From Lophium mytilinum (Eukaryota > Ascomycota > Dothideomycetes > Mytilinidiales > Mytilinidiaceae), in contig MU004188.1 in the NCBI GenBank assembly GCA_010093605.1, positions 940,341-1,004,340 on the forward strand: a stretch of DNA of 64,000 bases. Direction: 5' to 3'. Below, in pieces: positions 1 to 12,789 of this stretch (the stretch's first letter is position 1; each line of letters starts with the position of its first letter). The position numbers were made by a program, and so were the translations under genes. The notes under the pieces are model-generated. The model was not told the origin of the DNA. It worked only from the letters and a program-made list of their open reading frames with translations, and did not search any database.

Positions 1-227
1 TCGACGGAGGCACCCTTCTGGATCAGAACTCTGATTTCAAGTTCGACAATGGCCATTACGGAATGATGGAGCGAGAGCTTGACCAAGATAGCGTGCATAG
101 CCTTCTTACTGGCGATTCAGGACAGGGCGAATACCACCCCGACGCCTGGCAGGTTGACCCGACTATACCGCAGATGGAGCATGGTTCCGAGTTTGATAAG
201 TGGATGGACGATCATCACGCTAGTTAG
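1..227 (+). CDS. C-terminal end of an unidentified protein (5' partial)
   Basis: Reading from base 3, an open frame of 74 codons enters from the left edge and stops at TAG 225-227. The residues are hydrophilic and acidic, with many D, E, H, Q and G, and the end reads FDKWMDDHHAS. No domain is recognisable, and no intron is needed in this part. It could be the acidic tail of a transcription or chromatin factor, but that is only an impression from composition. The start, length and function lie outside the window. The good codon pattern up to the stop and the lack of a competing frame are the only support. Confidence 0.5.
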   Translation, partial: DGGTLLDQNSDFKFDNGHYGMMERELDQDSVHSLLTGDSGQGEYHPDAWQVDPTIPQMEHGSEFDKWMDDHHAS

Positions 228-1071
228 TGCCCGTCTGCGCCGTCCTCTTTCTAGATTCGTGATGATGGTGTTTTGCTGGGAGGAGGTAGATTAGTAGAGG
301 AAGAAGCACAATTGTTGGAGTTGCAACGCACTCATATCTTTCCAACAGTACAGAGTTGTGTATCATACATCTCATTCCTGCGCAGTTTCGTTTTTTGCAT
401 GTCCTGGAGTTACGGCGCGAGGTTGAAAAGTTAGACGGAGATACCCACCTGGGCACAGTTGGAGTTGGAATGAGCTTGGGTGGCGATTTGTCGAATTTAG
501 AGCAATACATCGTCCTTTTTACATGATTCTGCATTCTTTAATGGTGGACCATATAAAGGAGTGTGCTTTCTGGTTGATTGTCGTGGAGAAAAACCGGGTT
601 GCGGCTTCAGAGGACGTGTAAGGAGAACAAAGGCATTGTCATTGTCAGCGCAGGCCCCGGCGCGATATGAGAGGCAAAGAGGGCGCGTCACAAAGTGACA
701 ACATGTTTGACTTTCGCGAAAGGAAAGGACAGTTTGCAGGTGTTGCATACGCAGGAGTTCGTTGTGTGAGGTCAGAATAGCGCTGAAGTCATGGCACTTC
801 CTCGAGTTTTAGCTCGACGAACGCGGTTAGCGTGGATCGACTTTCGCAGCCCGTTCTCTCAGGCTTGTGATAAACCCCCACCTCCCACCAACGTCGACGA
901 TCCCAGGATCTTCACTTTGGTTCTTTGGACGCATATAACACGTCAATTGCTCGTATAAATACGCGTCGAACTGTCCACTGCACTGACAGACACTCCCCTC
1001 TACTGACGCCATAACCAGGGTGCGTTTGCTGAAGCGCCTGTGATCGCGGAACATACACCATCACTACAGAC
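228..1071. other. Intergenic region upstream of PSF1
   Basis: This is about 840 bases holding the 3' flank of the left-edge gene and the promoter and leader of PSF1. Short open frames on both strands look random in composition. No RNA gene, repeat or clear element is seen. Confidence 0.5.
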
Positions 1072-1814
1072 ATGTACGGCGAGCTTGGAAACAAGCTGGT
1101 GGGTTATGCACGCATTCACAGAAGACTGAGCTGACTGTTCTCCAGGTCCAACATGCGAAACGCACGCAGGCTCTTGCACATCTCCCCCCATACCAAGCAG
1201 AAACAGTACGCGCCGTGACACGCGAAGTCCGCGACCTCGAAAAGGATCGCGCTTCTACATTAGAGTCACTAGCTGGCTCTTTCGACCCCTCTACAGACCC
1301 CGCGACCGCGTGTGCGCTGCTCGTCAACCATCTTTGCCAGCGACGGAACAAACGATGCATGCTGGCCTACCATCGCGTGCGATCCGACAAGCTGGAGGAG
1401 ATGTGCTGGAGCGGCATCGATGTGCTCGAGAGACAACAGCAAGCCGGCAAGGCTGGGGAGAGCGCTGGGTCGCTGGGCGCAGAGTCGGGCAACACAAGCA
1501 GTCTCAGCCCAGAGGAGGAGGAATACGTACGGCAGTACAGCGACCTGCTGGCTGCGTACAAAGGGCAGTGGACAGACATTGACCTCACGGGAAGCCTCGA
1601 GCCGCCGCGGGACCTGTTCATCGACGTCCGGGTGCTGAAAGATGCAGGGGAGATTCAAACGGAATACGGGTATGCGCCCCTCTCAGCACCCTGGGTTTTC
1701 GCCGTACTCACCGCTCTCAGGGCTATTACTTTGACCAAGAACAGCCAATTCTACGTCCGGCAGGGGGATGTTGAGCGGCTCATCGCGCAAGGGTACCTAC
1801 AAAAGCTGGGCTGA
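1072..1814 (+). CDS. PSF1: GINS complex subunit Psf1
   Basis: Psf1 is a subunit of the GINS tetramer, which joins Cdc45 and MCM2-7 in the CMG replicative helicase in the nucleus. The exons are 1072-1098 and 1146-1814, giving 231 residues. The start MYGELGNKL is the usual Psf1 beginning; a 47-nt intron (GTGGGT donor, CTGAC branch, CCAG end) follows, and the frame then continues VQHAKRTQALAHLPPYQ. The segment with CMLAYHRVRSDKLEEMCW is the family hallmark. Near residues 120-150 a Ser/Gly/Glu-rich linker is less conserved, and the C-terminal part ends in IAQGYLQKLG, matching the Psf1 B-domain end. Length fits fungal Psf1 (about 200-230). The first exon codes for only nine residues, so automated calls could miss it. 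Identification is from recognised family sequence. Confidence 0.93.
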
Positions 1815-2827
1815 CGGGATGGAAGCCGAGGAAAGGAAGGACACAAAATTGGCCCCTTTGTAGCGCGCATGTGGAGACACGAAGAGGCCAAAATGAAATT
1901 ACACCATCGGAACCCGATAGAAGTCAATACGAGGCCTCACCTTCGGCATCGTGGTCGTGGTCGAGTAAGGCAGGCGACTCGCATAGAGTTTTGTCCGTCC
2001 CATGACTCTGCAGGATGCCCATTGCGGCATGGTGGGCCGTTTGATGTACGGAGAAGGGAACCGGTGGAGTGGAGCGCGATGGGGGTCAAAAGCAATATAG
2101 ACGCCGACGTGAGGGGCATGGCGTCCCAACATGTGCGTTGCACCATCACGAGCGGGTTTGATTTGCTGGGCGTGGGCTCCGAGCGTGAGGCGCTGCGGAT
2201 GCATGTCGCTAAATCCTTCAACGGGAGCACCTGGCGGGGCTGAAAGCTTAGCTGCAGCTCTCCCTGCCTGCTCTGTCAATGTCGTCAAATGTCTGAAGCT
2301 CTCGTGGTGTCATGGCTGCCCGCGTTGATGCCATGTTGATGCCATTGAGGCCCCGCATGGTGCTTTCTCCGCCCAGTATCCTGAGACGCCTCGGTCCTGC
2401 AGCTCTTGTTTTCAGTGCTTCCACCTGCGATACACGGCCTTTCGCCACCACCCGCCGGCCATAGCGCAATCGAAGCTCGATCCCTGCGGTGGGGGAGTAA
2501 ATTTTCAGACCACTCGCACATTCCCGCACCGCGCTATCATGGTGCCATCATCCGCCCGCTGAAGCTTGACTGCAAACTGCGCGCCAACTTCTGGCTACCG
2601 GGAGAGCCCTCGTCCTGCTTTTGCACCGCCCAATTGACCCCCCTTCCCATCATGACAGCTTCCTCGCTCCCACGCTACTCCGATTGATCCCATTGGCGTC
2701 CCCTCCTTTCAACCCGCTTGCGGACCCTTAGCCGTCTCCGCAATCGCTACCAGTCTCTGCTGATATCGGACGGGACGGCTTGCTGGATGATTTCATCGTG
2801 CAATTGACTCGCGAACAGCGCCTCAAT
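1815..2827. other. Intergenic region between PSF1 and the SulP-type transporter gene
   Basis: About 1 kb without a convincing gene. Short frames on both strands have random-looking composition. The right half should carry the promoter and leader of the transporter. Upstream of its ATG the reading frame stays open to a TTG near 2780, so the start at 2828 is chosen as the first ATG in frame. Confidence 0.5.
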
Positions 2828-5800
2828 ATGCCTTCACGGCACCCAAAACGCACGGGGGAGGCGTCCACCTCAGTCCAGCAGCAGCTGCCATTCACTGGGG
2901 ATGCCGTGGACGAGGCCGACTTCACCGGAGAGGGACCCGCAGCGAGCGATGCTTTGAACGCGTCTGCACCATCCTCGGCGTCTGCCTCTGCCTTGTCGAC
3001 ATCCTACACGCAGAGGACCCCGGCGAGGTCCTTCTTCCATCATGCGTCCTATTCGTCTGCAGGTGAAGCTGTCCATACACTCACATGTCTCTCCATTCAC
3101 TGACTCCGCCCACAGACACGCCCCAGTACAGCTCGCATGGAGTACGCGAAAGGACGCAAGCTCTGGCTGCATATGCCCTAGACGCCGACAGTTTCGTCGG
3201 CACTCAAACCCGTCCGCGAAGCTACACCAGCTCCTCCACCGGCAGTGGCATGCGCTCCACCCACCACCGCGATACCGACCCAAGCGAAGGGAGGAACAGC
3301 ATGGACACCACCCTCTCCCACGCAATTGAGGAATACCCGGAGCTCGAGTCCCCGCTGACTGTAATTGGAACCAACCAGAGTGAACCGAGCTCATTCACAC
3401 CACAATCGCAGCAGCTGGGCTTCTTCGACGAGGAGGCACAAGAGCATCGTCATGCTAGTAGCAATGGGGACCACCCGAATTCGCGGATTAGAGTACCGCC
3501 CCTACGCTCTGTACCCTCGGTGGTAATTGACGACTCAGAGGCCCAAGAGAACAGCGAAACAACGCCATTACTTCCCAAGGCAAGACTCTCTCGGACAGAG
3601 CCCCACCAGAAGGGTGCATCTCTCTCTACGGGGGAAAGCTATGTAACGGCTCCAAAACATGCGAGGCTTTTCACACAAGTCATGTCTGCTGGACGTCAGA
3701 ACGTGATAAACGCATTCCATGAGGTAGTAAACCCCAAGAACTACACCCAAAAAGCAATGACCGCGGGCATTATTGGAGGCCTCAATACGCTTTCTGCCGT
3801 GTTTCTGGGATTGTTGTTGAATGTATTAGACGGGCTATCGTATGGTACGTTGGGCGTGACGCGTAGTAAGGAATCGAGCTAACTGCTTATAGGAATGATC
3901 TTGTTCCCTCTAGGCGAGGAGGTCTTCAAGGGTACCGAAGCAGATGGGATATCTATCTTCTTCGTGAGCTGCATAGTATCACAGCTGTGTTACTCTTTGG
4001 GATTGTCAATATTTAAGGGTGGAGTGGGATCCGAGATGGTAAGATGGCATATTTTATGCTCTTTAAATTTCTCGCTAACCTCTACAGATCGAGGTTGTGC
4101 CGTTCTTCCACAAGATGGCATACTCAATCATTCATAGAATGGAAGGTGAAAGCCCTCAGGCGATCATGGCTACCGTGATCACAGCCTACAGCTTGAGTTC
4201 TATCGTCACCGGCCTGATCTTTTTGGCACTGGGTTGTTTCAAGCTGGGCAACCTGGTCAGTTTCTTCCCTCGGAATATCCTCATTGGTTGCATTGGCGGG
4301 GTTGGGTTCTTCCTCTTTGTGACCGGCATAGAGGTATCCGCGCGCCTTGGAACTAGTGTGAACTATGACTTGACGACCCTGAAGAAGTTGTTCCAAGGCG
4401 ATACCTTCCCTCTCTGGATTACTCCTCTGGCTCTGGCTATCCTCGTTCTCATACTTCGACGGCGGTTCAAGAGTCCTTTCATTCTGCCCGGCTTCTTCAT
4501 AGCCATTACTGCTGTCTTTTACATCATTGTTGCGGCTGCGCGAATCAACCTGGACAACGCTCGGAACTCAGGATGGGTGTTTGCTAAGCCTCCGTCAGGG
4601 GTTCCATTCTATCACTTCTATTCATACTTCAGTAAGCATCTCCGATGATCGACTCTACTTATTGTAAGCTAACAGAGATTAGATTTCCGTTTAGTTGATG
4701 GCCCCGCTCTAGCTAGTACTATCCCAGCCATGTTTGCATTGTCGTTCTTTGGTATCATTCATGTTCCGATCAATGTCCCGGCTCTGGGTGTTGCTGTCCA
4801 GGAGGACAACGTCAGTGTGAACCGGGAGTTGATTGCGCATGGTATCTCTAACACATTGTCCGGGTGCATCGGAAGTATCCAGGTAGGCAAATATATTGTT
4901 ATTTCTAGAACTTCAAACCACTAACCCACATTTTAGAACTACCTAGTCTATGCAAATAGCATACTGTTTATTGAGAACGGTGGCGACAGTCGAGGAGCCG
5001 GTCTCACATTGGCTGCCGCAACCACTGCAGTCTGGATGGCTGGGCCAGCAATGATCGGCTTCATCCCAGTCTGCATCGTCGGTGCCTTGATATTCATGCT
5101 TGGCATTGAACTTCTCGAAGAGGCTGTTTGGGACACCTGGGGAAAGCTTCATAAGCTAGAGTATCTTACCGTAAGTGGCCGTCAGTTTTGAAACAAGCGC
5201 AGGCTGACACGGGACAAGATCATTGCCATCGTCCTCATCATGGGCATCTACGACTTCGTTGTCGGGATCGTGGTCGGTATTGTGTTAGCCTGTCTCAACT
5301 ACGTTGTGCAAAGCTCTCGAACCCCAGCAATCCGCGCCTCATACAGCGGTGAGGTAGCCGAATCGACCGTTCGACGACCACGAACCGATAGACGTTATCT
5401 GAACCAAGTCTGTCGCCAGATTCGCGTGGAAAAGCTCTCTGGCATGCTTTTTTTCGGCACGATTGTTGCTGTTGAAAAGCACCTGCGTGCATTGATTGAA
5501 GATGAAGCCTTCAAGATGCGCCCAGTCAGCTTCATCATTGTCGACTTCAACCATGTCACAGGCTTAGATTTCTCGGCAGCCGAAGGGTTCCAGCGAATCA
5601 ACCGAATCCTCTGCCGCAAGCATGTCAAGATGGTGCTCTCGGGCGTTTCTTTCGCTAGCGACGTTGGCAAGTCGCTCGACAACGTAGGTCTACTGAGCCC
5701 CGAGAAGGCCGACTTGGGGTGCCCGCCGCCAGAAGTATTCGAGGATCTGAACATGGCGCTGGAAGCGTGTGAGAATCATCTCCTCACCGCCTTCTACAAG

Positions 5801-6623
5801 CACCGCAATAGGATCGGCCGCAAGGGAACGCCTCCCATGTCCATTTGTAAGTTCACGTCAATCTCCATCACATGCCAGTTCGCTAACCCCCCGAAGCTGC
5901 AGACCAGATCCCCACCCGCCGCGCCGTCCCCCAGCACATCCTCAACAACACCCTAGCCGCGGAGTCCTACAACTCCAACGCCACCTCCATCGACCCGGCC
6001 TTCCAGTCCCCTCGTCGCGAGGCGCAAATTCATGCCGCCGACACAACCCTCCGCGAAAATGGCGACACGGCCATCAACGAGAACGACACGATGATCCCGT
6101 CGAAGTGGAAGCATTTCGCGCAGCCCATCAAGATCATGCTGCAAACATTCGAGGACGTCAGCGACAAGAACGAGGACTTCTGGCACCGCGCCGCGCCGTT
6201 CTTCCAGCAGCGCAGCTATGCAGCCGGCGTGGTGCTATACTCGCGCGGCGACGACCCAGATGGCTTCTACATCCTGGAGCAGGGCCGTCTGCGCGCGGAG
6301 TACGACCTCGAGCAAGGGAACTTTTATGAGGTTATTTTGCCGGGGACGACGTGTGGCGAGTTGCCGTTCTTTAGCGAGACGGACCGCACTGGGACAGTGG
6401 CGGCGGAGAACGATTCGGTGGCGTGGCTGTTGACAAGGGAGAAGTTTAATGAGTTGGAGAGGAAGGAGCCGCAGGTTGCGAATGAGCTGCTGAAGATGAG
6501 CTTGAAGCTGACGAAGGAGCGGATGGATGCGATTACTTCGTAAGTTTATTATCTCCTCTTCAACGTTGATGTGGACGGTTGCTAATATATATACGCAGAT
6601 ATGTCCTCGTGACAGCTTCATAG
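2828..6623 (+). CDS. SulP-family membrane transporter with STAS and cyclic-nucleotide-binding domains (Vsb1/YGR125W type)
   Basis: Nine exons (2828-3062, 3116-3844, 3893-4038, 4088-4631, 4683-4882, 4937-5170, 5219-5846, 5903-6539, 6599-6623) give 1125 residues. Residues 1 to about 280 are Ser/Thr-rich and disordered. About 285-730 is a multi-pass SulP membrane domain, about 755-890 a STAS domain, and about 998-1105 a cNMP-binding fold with the GxxCGELPFF-like loop. This layout matches yeast YGR125W/Vsb1, reported to drive basic amino-acid uptake into the vacuole, so a vacuolar location is an inference. All introns are 48-59 nt with good signals. The last intron has a GTAAGT donor that overlaps a TAA: unspliced, the protein would stop at 6543, while spliced it gains eight residues ending in VLVTAS. 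The spliced form is preferred. True sulfate transport is less likely because of the long N-terminus and the cNMP domain. Confidence 0.88.
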
Positions 6624-9440
6624 CGCCTTCATAGTTGGTTCACGAAAAGAGGGGGTGGTGGGTAGACGTGACAGGAGTTTCCAATTCTGAAGTGTTCTTT
6701 ATACCACGCGTACATGGTTTCTAGAAAAAGTGCAAAAGGGAATTGGGGCGGAGGTCATTTGCAAATGCATGGCATGGTTCTGCAGCGTGTAGAATTGAGC
6801 GAGGGCGGGGTTTTTGAGACAAGGGCAATGGGTAAGAGGCGGGAGGCGTTGTGCTTTACGGTATTCTGCATCCCCGCAAAGGTATCGAGAAATTACGTTC
6901 GAGTCTAAAGCGGACGGATGGGAGGGCGGAAAAGCGTTTCTTGGGCGGGCTTTTGGTACTTTTAGCGTTTGCGGATATGGATTGCTTGACACCATTGTTG
7001 TTTTGCTGTTGTTTACGTGAAGCTAGTGTAGACGGGCGCGGGCAGTTGTGTAAATAGTAGGGGACTCTATTTTATCGAGTATCAGATCTACTAGCCCAAC
7101 GTTCTGGGCTGTTCGCGATGACGATACCGCGGATCTCGAGTTGCTAGGGATCCCGACTAGAAGGCAATGTGTATCTGGAGCAGCGGAGGTCCGCAATTGG
7201 CGCCAAGGTAAATTGGAGGAGGGGAAACACACCGCTGTTCTGGGAGATCAGCGCACGCAGACACCCGTCGAGTCCGCGAATCTCAAGCGGCTGTACAACA
7301 GGTGTGGTTCTTCCTGGGCCGGTGCAGTGTTTGAGGATTGAGAGGGTTATATGAGGGTTAGAGTTATAGACAGCGCACGTGCAAGGGTCTTGGCTGGTTT
7401 GGTGTGGACGTGGCAGATAGCGGATCTAGGGGATCCTGTCTTGAAAACCGGATCCCGGACAGGAGGATCTGGGTATGGGGATTGGGATTGGAGTAGGATT
7501 TGGTGAGTGCATTTCTGTGCCCTGAGAGTTGTCGAGGGGGATTAGTGTTGCAATTAAGTGGTAGGGGGTTGTGCCACTTTCGTAATTCGATGGCTGGATG
7601 GTGGCTTGATGCAGGTTCTGTGACAGGCGGCCGTGCCCGTTTATGCAGTGGACTGTGTTGCATTACATAAGGGATCGCCGACATGAGATTTGAGGTTGTC
7701 AATTGCCGGTTGTATTATTTCTGCGTGGTTGTAATCATTACTCACGGGCAGCCATTCACGGACTGTTCATCAGGATGCAGGAAATAAGCTGCCCATCAAA
7801 ATCACAGCTACCTGCCGTCAACCTCAACTTGGCATCTGCACAGGGGCAATAGTTCAGAGTTTTCGTCGGGGAGATGGGGAGACCCCCCTTCGATGGGTTC
7901 CTGCGCATTGATCGTTGCGGTGCAGATGGGCAGGCTCCGATGAGTCGACGTTCAATTTTGCGTGAGCGCTAGGGCGCATCCAAGTTATGCGCGCTCCACT
8001 CTGCGACGAAGGTTGTCGAAGTGGAGAACAGACCAACGCCACATCAGGACGGCCTCAGGCTAGCTGCTTTGGCGGTGAACAGATCGCAACGGCACGAGTC
8101 GAATCGGCAATGGCGCGAGAGGGTCCAACGAGGGTCCAGCAGGTGATTGCTCCCACCACGACTCCGCTCGCGCAGCGATTTTCCCTGAAACCGCCCTCGG
8201 CTGGCTTTCCGGCCAAGAAAAGACGTGCCGCAACGCCTGCCTGCACGCTCGAGGTTGCAGGGAGGGTCCACAACGGGGATCAGCAGCAGCGAGCATGCTC
8301 GACCGCGTCCGTCCATTTGCTGGCCGCCGAGAGTGGAGCGCTGGGATGTGGAGCGCCGGCGCTGAGGCCGCGGGCTGGCGCGGTGCAAATTGATACAACC
8401 ACAGGCGCTTGCTGGACGAGTTGTCAATTTGCACCTGGTTGGGGCCAGCGCGGCTGTCGAGCGTGCCCGAAAAATCTCGTTTGGCGCCCGTCGTTTACAT
8501 GGCTTTATGCTCGCTGGTCTTGTTGAGCTGTCAGGCCGCGAACAGCGATCGATCCGGGAGCAGCACTGGCAGCTTGTTCCGCAGAAGGGCACACAGAAGA
8601 GATGACAGTCAGTGCCGACGGCGAACTGCGCAATACGGGCCAAGATACCTCGAGGCAAATCCACGATGATAAGCTGGCTGCCATGTGACGAGGGCCAGCA
8701 GCACGTTATGACCCGCGGGAAGGCTGCATTGCGTGCGTTTTTGCCCCTCCGAAAGCGCCGTCTTCCTTGCTCTCGTGAGGTGGTTCCGTAGGACGATCGC
8801 CAGTCGCATGACCATAATCTGGCGCCGGCAGTCGATGCTATCGCTGTGTCGCAGAGGGGGAGCTGTAGTGCGTATGTAATAGTTTCCGCGGCTCGCCGTG
8901 ATTCCAGATCTCCCTGCGTGAGACGGATTGCTCTGGCCGCTCTCTCGCAGTGGCAGTCATGGTTGGAGTGCGCTGGGCAGTGCGAATAATTTGACCCACG
9001 GCTAGCAGCGCGGTGTTTCAGACGCGGCGTGGTCGAATGCATGCCCAGGCCGAGCGCAGGCAGTTTATTTGCCTGTCTGTCACGGTCACACAGCGGGGCC
9101 GGGCTGCGATCCCTTCACCAAAGTCGGGCGCTAGCTAGTCGCGAAATTGCGGTGCTTCCCCCAGGCAACCCGACTACAAGAAAGAAGCCCCTGTGCTCGC
9201 AGCCCATCCTTCTTGCTTCCTCCACTCCACATCACTCCACCTCACAAACATTCTCCCATCACCCGAGCCACTCTCGTCTGCCCTTGCAGCCAGAGCCTTT
9301 CTTTGCTACAGCTTGTAATATCACGTTGTCGAGAGCTTGTCTCAGTCACGTTCTTATCTTTGCCCGTCCGCCACGACACCACACCGCCCATCCTCTACAC
9401 TCCCCTCTAGCATCCTCTAGACACCACACTCGCAAGCACA
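6624..9440. other. 2.8-kb gene-poor region
   Basis: Unusually long gap for this region. The longest open frame, on the minus strand at 8044-9042 (332 codons from ATG), is rich in Arg, Ser and Cys, lacks recognisable motifs and overlaps open frames on the other strand, so it is probably chance opening in GC-rich DNA. Bases 9180-9440 are pyrimidine-rich and look like the promoter and leader of the next gene. No RNA gene or repeat is recognised; an unannotated noncoding transcript is possible. Confidence 0.5.
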
Positions 9441-11601
9441 ATGGCCGAAGTACAGAAACCCCTCGTTGCTGAGACCCCAGCGGTCGTTGAGCCCACCCCG
9501 GTGCTCGCAGAGACACCCGCTGTTGAAACAAAGGTGGAGGAACCAGCTGCCACCGAGCCGACCACCGAGACACCTGCCACGGCTGAGACACCTGCAGAGG
9601 CTGCTCCCGCCGCTGAGGAGAAGGTCACGAAGGCTGAGAAGCCCGTCGAGCCCATCACCTCCGGTGCCTTGGGCTACAAGGCTCCCGGCCTGAAGAAGTA
9701 AGCTCTGCTCCGTCTGCACCTCCACGTGGCAGCCGCTAATTTTTTGTCTCAGCGCCTTCCGCTACTCCAAGAAGTACTTCTGGTTTGGCGAGGAGCCCGT
9801 GTCCGCCCAGAGCCTCAGCACCTACCTCCGCGGCGAGAAGCCCGAGGTTGCACAGCCAACTGTCGCCTGGTCCACCCAGACCGGCAAGGGACTGCTATAC
9901 TTTGTCAAGCACGCTGACCAGAAGGCCACCCCGGCTGGTGTTCTGAACTTGGTAGGTCTTCGCGCAAAAATCTGTCCTCACAAAATATACTAACATTTGT
10001 CTACCAGGCTGATGCCACTGAGCTCACCAAGGATGGCGTTGTTGCTTTCCACCTGAAGATCCACGGCCACAAGCACGCCTTCGAGGCCAGCACCGCCCCC
10101 GAGCGCAACGGCTGGTACGTCTCTTTTGAGACCGCCATCGCAGAGGCCAAGGAATCGAAGAAGGATCTTATCGAGTCTGCCGGCTACAAGGAGCAGCTCG
10201 AGAAGCTCGGTACGTTGTCACGCGAGAGACCCACAGAAATAATTTATTGTTGCATATTTCGCTTCTTCCCGTTCTGCATGCTAACTCGCGTGTTTAGGCA
10301 AGCCTGCCACGCTAGCCGTCGCCTCCGCCTCTGCCGCTAAGGAGGCCGTCCCCAAGAAGAGCACCGAGGTTAAGCCGACCGAGCCCGCCGCCGCTCGCAC
10401 TGGCTCGTCCTCGAGCAGCAGCAGCTCTGACAACGAGGAAAAGAAGAAGAAGGCGTCCAAGAGCAAGAGCCGCTCCGTCTCTCGCGGCAAGCGCGCCAGC
10501 GTTTTTGGCACTCTTTTGGGCAAGAAGGAGAAGCTCGAGGAGAAGAAGGAAGAAAAGAAGGAGGAGAAAAAGGAAGAGAAGGCTGCCGAAGAGGGTGAGC
10601 CATCTACTGCCGCTGCCGTCGAGCCCGTCGTTGCTGGTAAGTACTGTCTTTACGACTGCAAGCGACTTGTCTGACATTCCACAGCCCCCGTCATCGAAGC
10701 CCCTGCGGAGGAAACTTCCGCCCCAGTCGTTGCAGAGGCCACTGAGGCCCCCAAGACCGAGGAGGTTGCTCCCGTCGCTGAGACCACCGAGGCCAAGACT
10801 ACTGAGGCTAAGCCCAAGCCCACCAAGCGTGGCTCCATCTTCGGCAACTTCGTTGAGAAGCTGAGGAGCCCGACAACTGAGAAGAAGGAGCCGGAATTCG
10901 CTCCCGCTGTTCCCGCGAAAGAGGAGCCTGTCTCTGCTGAGGCACCCCAGATTGAGGAGCCGACTGCTCCCATTGTCGCCGATGAGACTACTGAGGCGCC
11001 CAAGGTCGAGGAGGCACCCAAGGCCGAGACTCCCGTCATCACCACTCCCGCCAGGGAGAAGGAGGCCTTCTCGTTCAGCAAGTTCTTGAAGAGCGAGAAG
11101 GCCAAGTCTCCGGCCACCGAGACTGCCCCCGTTGTCAAGACTGAGAACGAGGCCCCCAAGATCGAGGAGATTCCAGCTGTTGCCCCGGCCGAAACTGAGG
11201 CGACTCCCGCCGTTGTCGAGCCCAAGGCGGAGGAGCCCATTGTCGCCAAGGAGGAGACCACCCCTGCTGCCCACAAGGCCAAGCGTGGTTCCATCTTCGG
11301 TAACCTCACCAACAGCGGCAAGAAGGAGAAGACTGAGGGCGAGACTGAGCCCAAGAAGGGGGGGCTTACTGGCCTGTTCCGCAGCGCCAGCAAGTCGGTC
11401 AAGCCGCTCGCCAAGAAGGAGAAGGAGCCTGCCACCCCGGCCAAGGTTGAGGAGGAGAAGGTTGAGGAGCCCACCGTTGCCGAGCCCACCGCTGCTGTCG
11501 AGCCCAAGACGGAGCCCCAGTCCATCGGCGACGTCGTTCCGGATGCGGTTACAGTAGGGCAGGCCCCCAAGAGCACGACCGAGGTCTCAGCTACTGCATA
11601 A
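9441..11601 (+). CDS. Meu6-like pleckstrin-homology domain protein with repeated KRxSIFGN motifs
   Basis: Five exons (9441-9697, 9753-9951, 10008-10209, 10298-10636, 10685-11601) give 637 residues. Residues 1-80 are Ala/Pro/Glu/Thr-rich. Residues 85-225 (beginning AFRYSKKYFWFGEEPVS) form a PH-like domain of the type in S. pombe Meu6 and its filamentous homologues. The rest is a low-complexity tail of Glu, Pro, Lys, Ala and Thr with a Ser run near 265. A short basic motif is repeated in the tail: KRASVFGTLLGKKEK near 284, KRGSIFGN near 379 and KRGSIFGN near 531, plus a looser GLTGLFRSASKS. A likely role is membrane or phosphoinositide association, with the repeats as phosphorylation or binding sites; this is inferred. 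Introns are 48-88 nt with good signals. Codon use is strongly C-ending, which suggests high expression. Confidence 0.85.
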
Positions 11602-12789
11602 AGTATGGTGGGAAGACCCCTCATACGTCGACGACAGCCATGATGGAATGACGGAAAAGCGGAAACGCATGTCTCTTGTTTGACCGGACGGACCACCCAG
11701 CGACTATACACAGAATCTAGGATACGGCTCTGATATCTTCCGGATGCAGAGCTAGACTTGGATTACACACAAGCCTCTCACTACCCATATACCCGTACAC
11801 ACCATCCTTTCGAATCGCATCACCAGCCCTCTGTCGCTCGCTCATCCACACACACAAAAAAAGGATATACCCGTGGGTTTTCTACGTCTTGCGTCGCATC
11901 GCGCATAATCGGTGGCCTCCCGCCGCCTTGCGCTGTTTTATTGCTTTTGTTTTATGTTGGACGTTATTGTCTAGATTGATACCACTGCTGCACCCTAGTT
12001 TTTGCTTTTGAGATATCACTTTGCGCTGCTTGTCATCGACTGGCTCTCGTTTTTGGAATTTTTGTTTGTTTTACCTCTGCGAATACCCCCTGATACCCTG
12101 CGTACTGCCTTATTAGGATATTGTACAAGCGGCCATTAGGGCACCACCCCAATTCCGTTAATAATCTCTAATAGACAATGCGGTTTTCATTTGACATTCC
12201 CAATTCTGCTGTGCCTGTGTATGATGTGGGAAGTGTCTTGGGGAGTATAGATGCGCAATGTAGGGTTGCAGAGGGTACATTAGGATCTAGACACAGGGTG
12301 AGGATAGGATGAATGCTTCATGAAATTGACTCGCGGAGCCGGCGACTAGGCCGTCACCCAGAGAGCTGTGCCGCTTTTCGGATTGCGTTTGGCGCTTGAC
12401 GAACCGCTCGTGTTAGCGTCGCGAGGGCTGGACTAGGGCTATTTCGCAGGCATAGCCCGGTCCGTCTCCAGTTTTCCTCGTGCGCCTTGACTCTCCAGCA
12501 TTGCTTCATCTGCATCACCACTTCGCGCCCGCGCTGTGCACCAAACGCCCTGCCAACACATCACCTTCCCCTGCGTACCCTTCCCCTGCGTGCTGTCCGT
12601 TCGTTTGTGCAACTTGCTCTTCCTTACCGCATGCCTGTCTGTTTATGCTTCTTGCCAAGACTGTCTCGGTGCTCGTCCCCGCGTCTCCACTCCGCAAAAG
12701 CTTGATGTGCCCGACTTTACGGAGCAGCTTTGTTGTTGGGTCGTGACTACGCTGCGAAAGCGCAGTGAACGAAGGATTGCACAGCAAAG
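11602..12789. other. Intergenic region, 3' end of the PH-protein gene and leader of the UBTD-like gene
   Basis: About 1.2 kb. The first part is T-rich near 11930-12110, as expected for a 3' untranslated region. The part from 12480 is pyrimidine-rich, typical of a fungal promoter and leader. No gene or repeat is supported. Confidence 0.5.

Noticed and set aside
8044-9042. 332-codon open frame on the minus strand
   Set aside because: Composition is rich in Arg, Ser and Cys with no motif, and it overlaps open frames on the other strand in GC-rich DNA.
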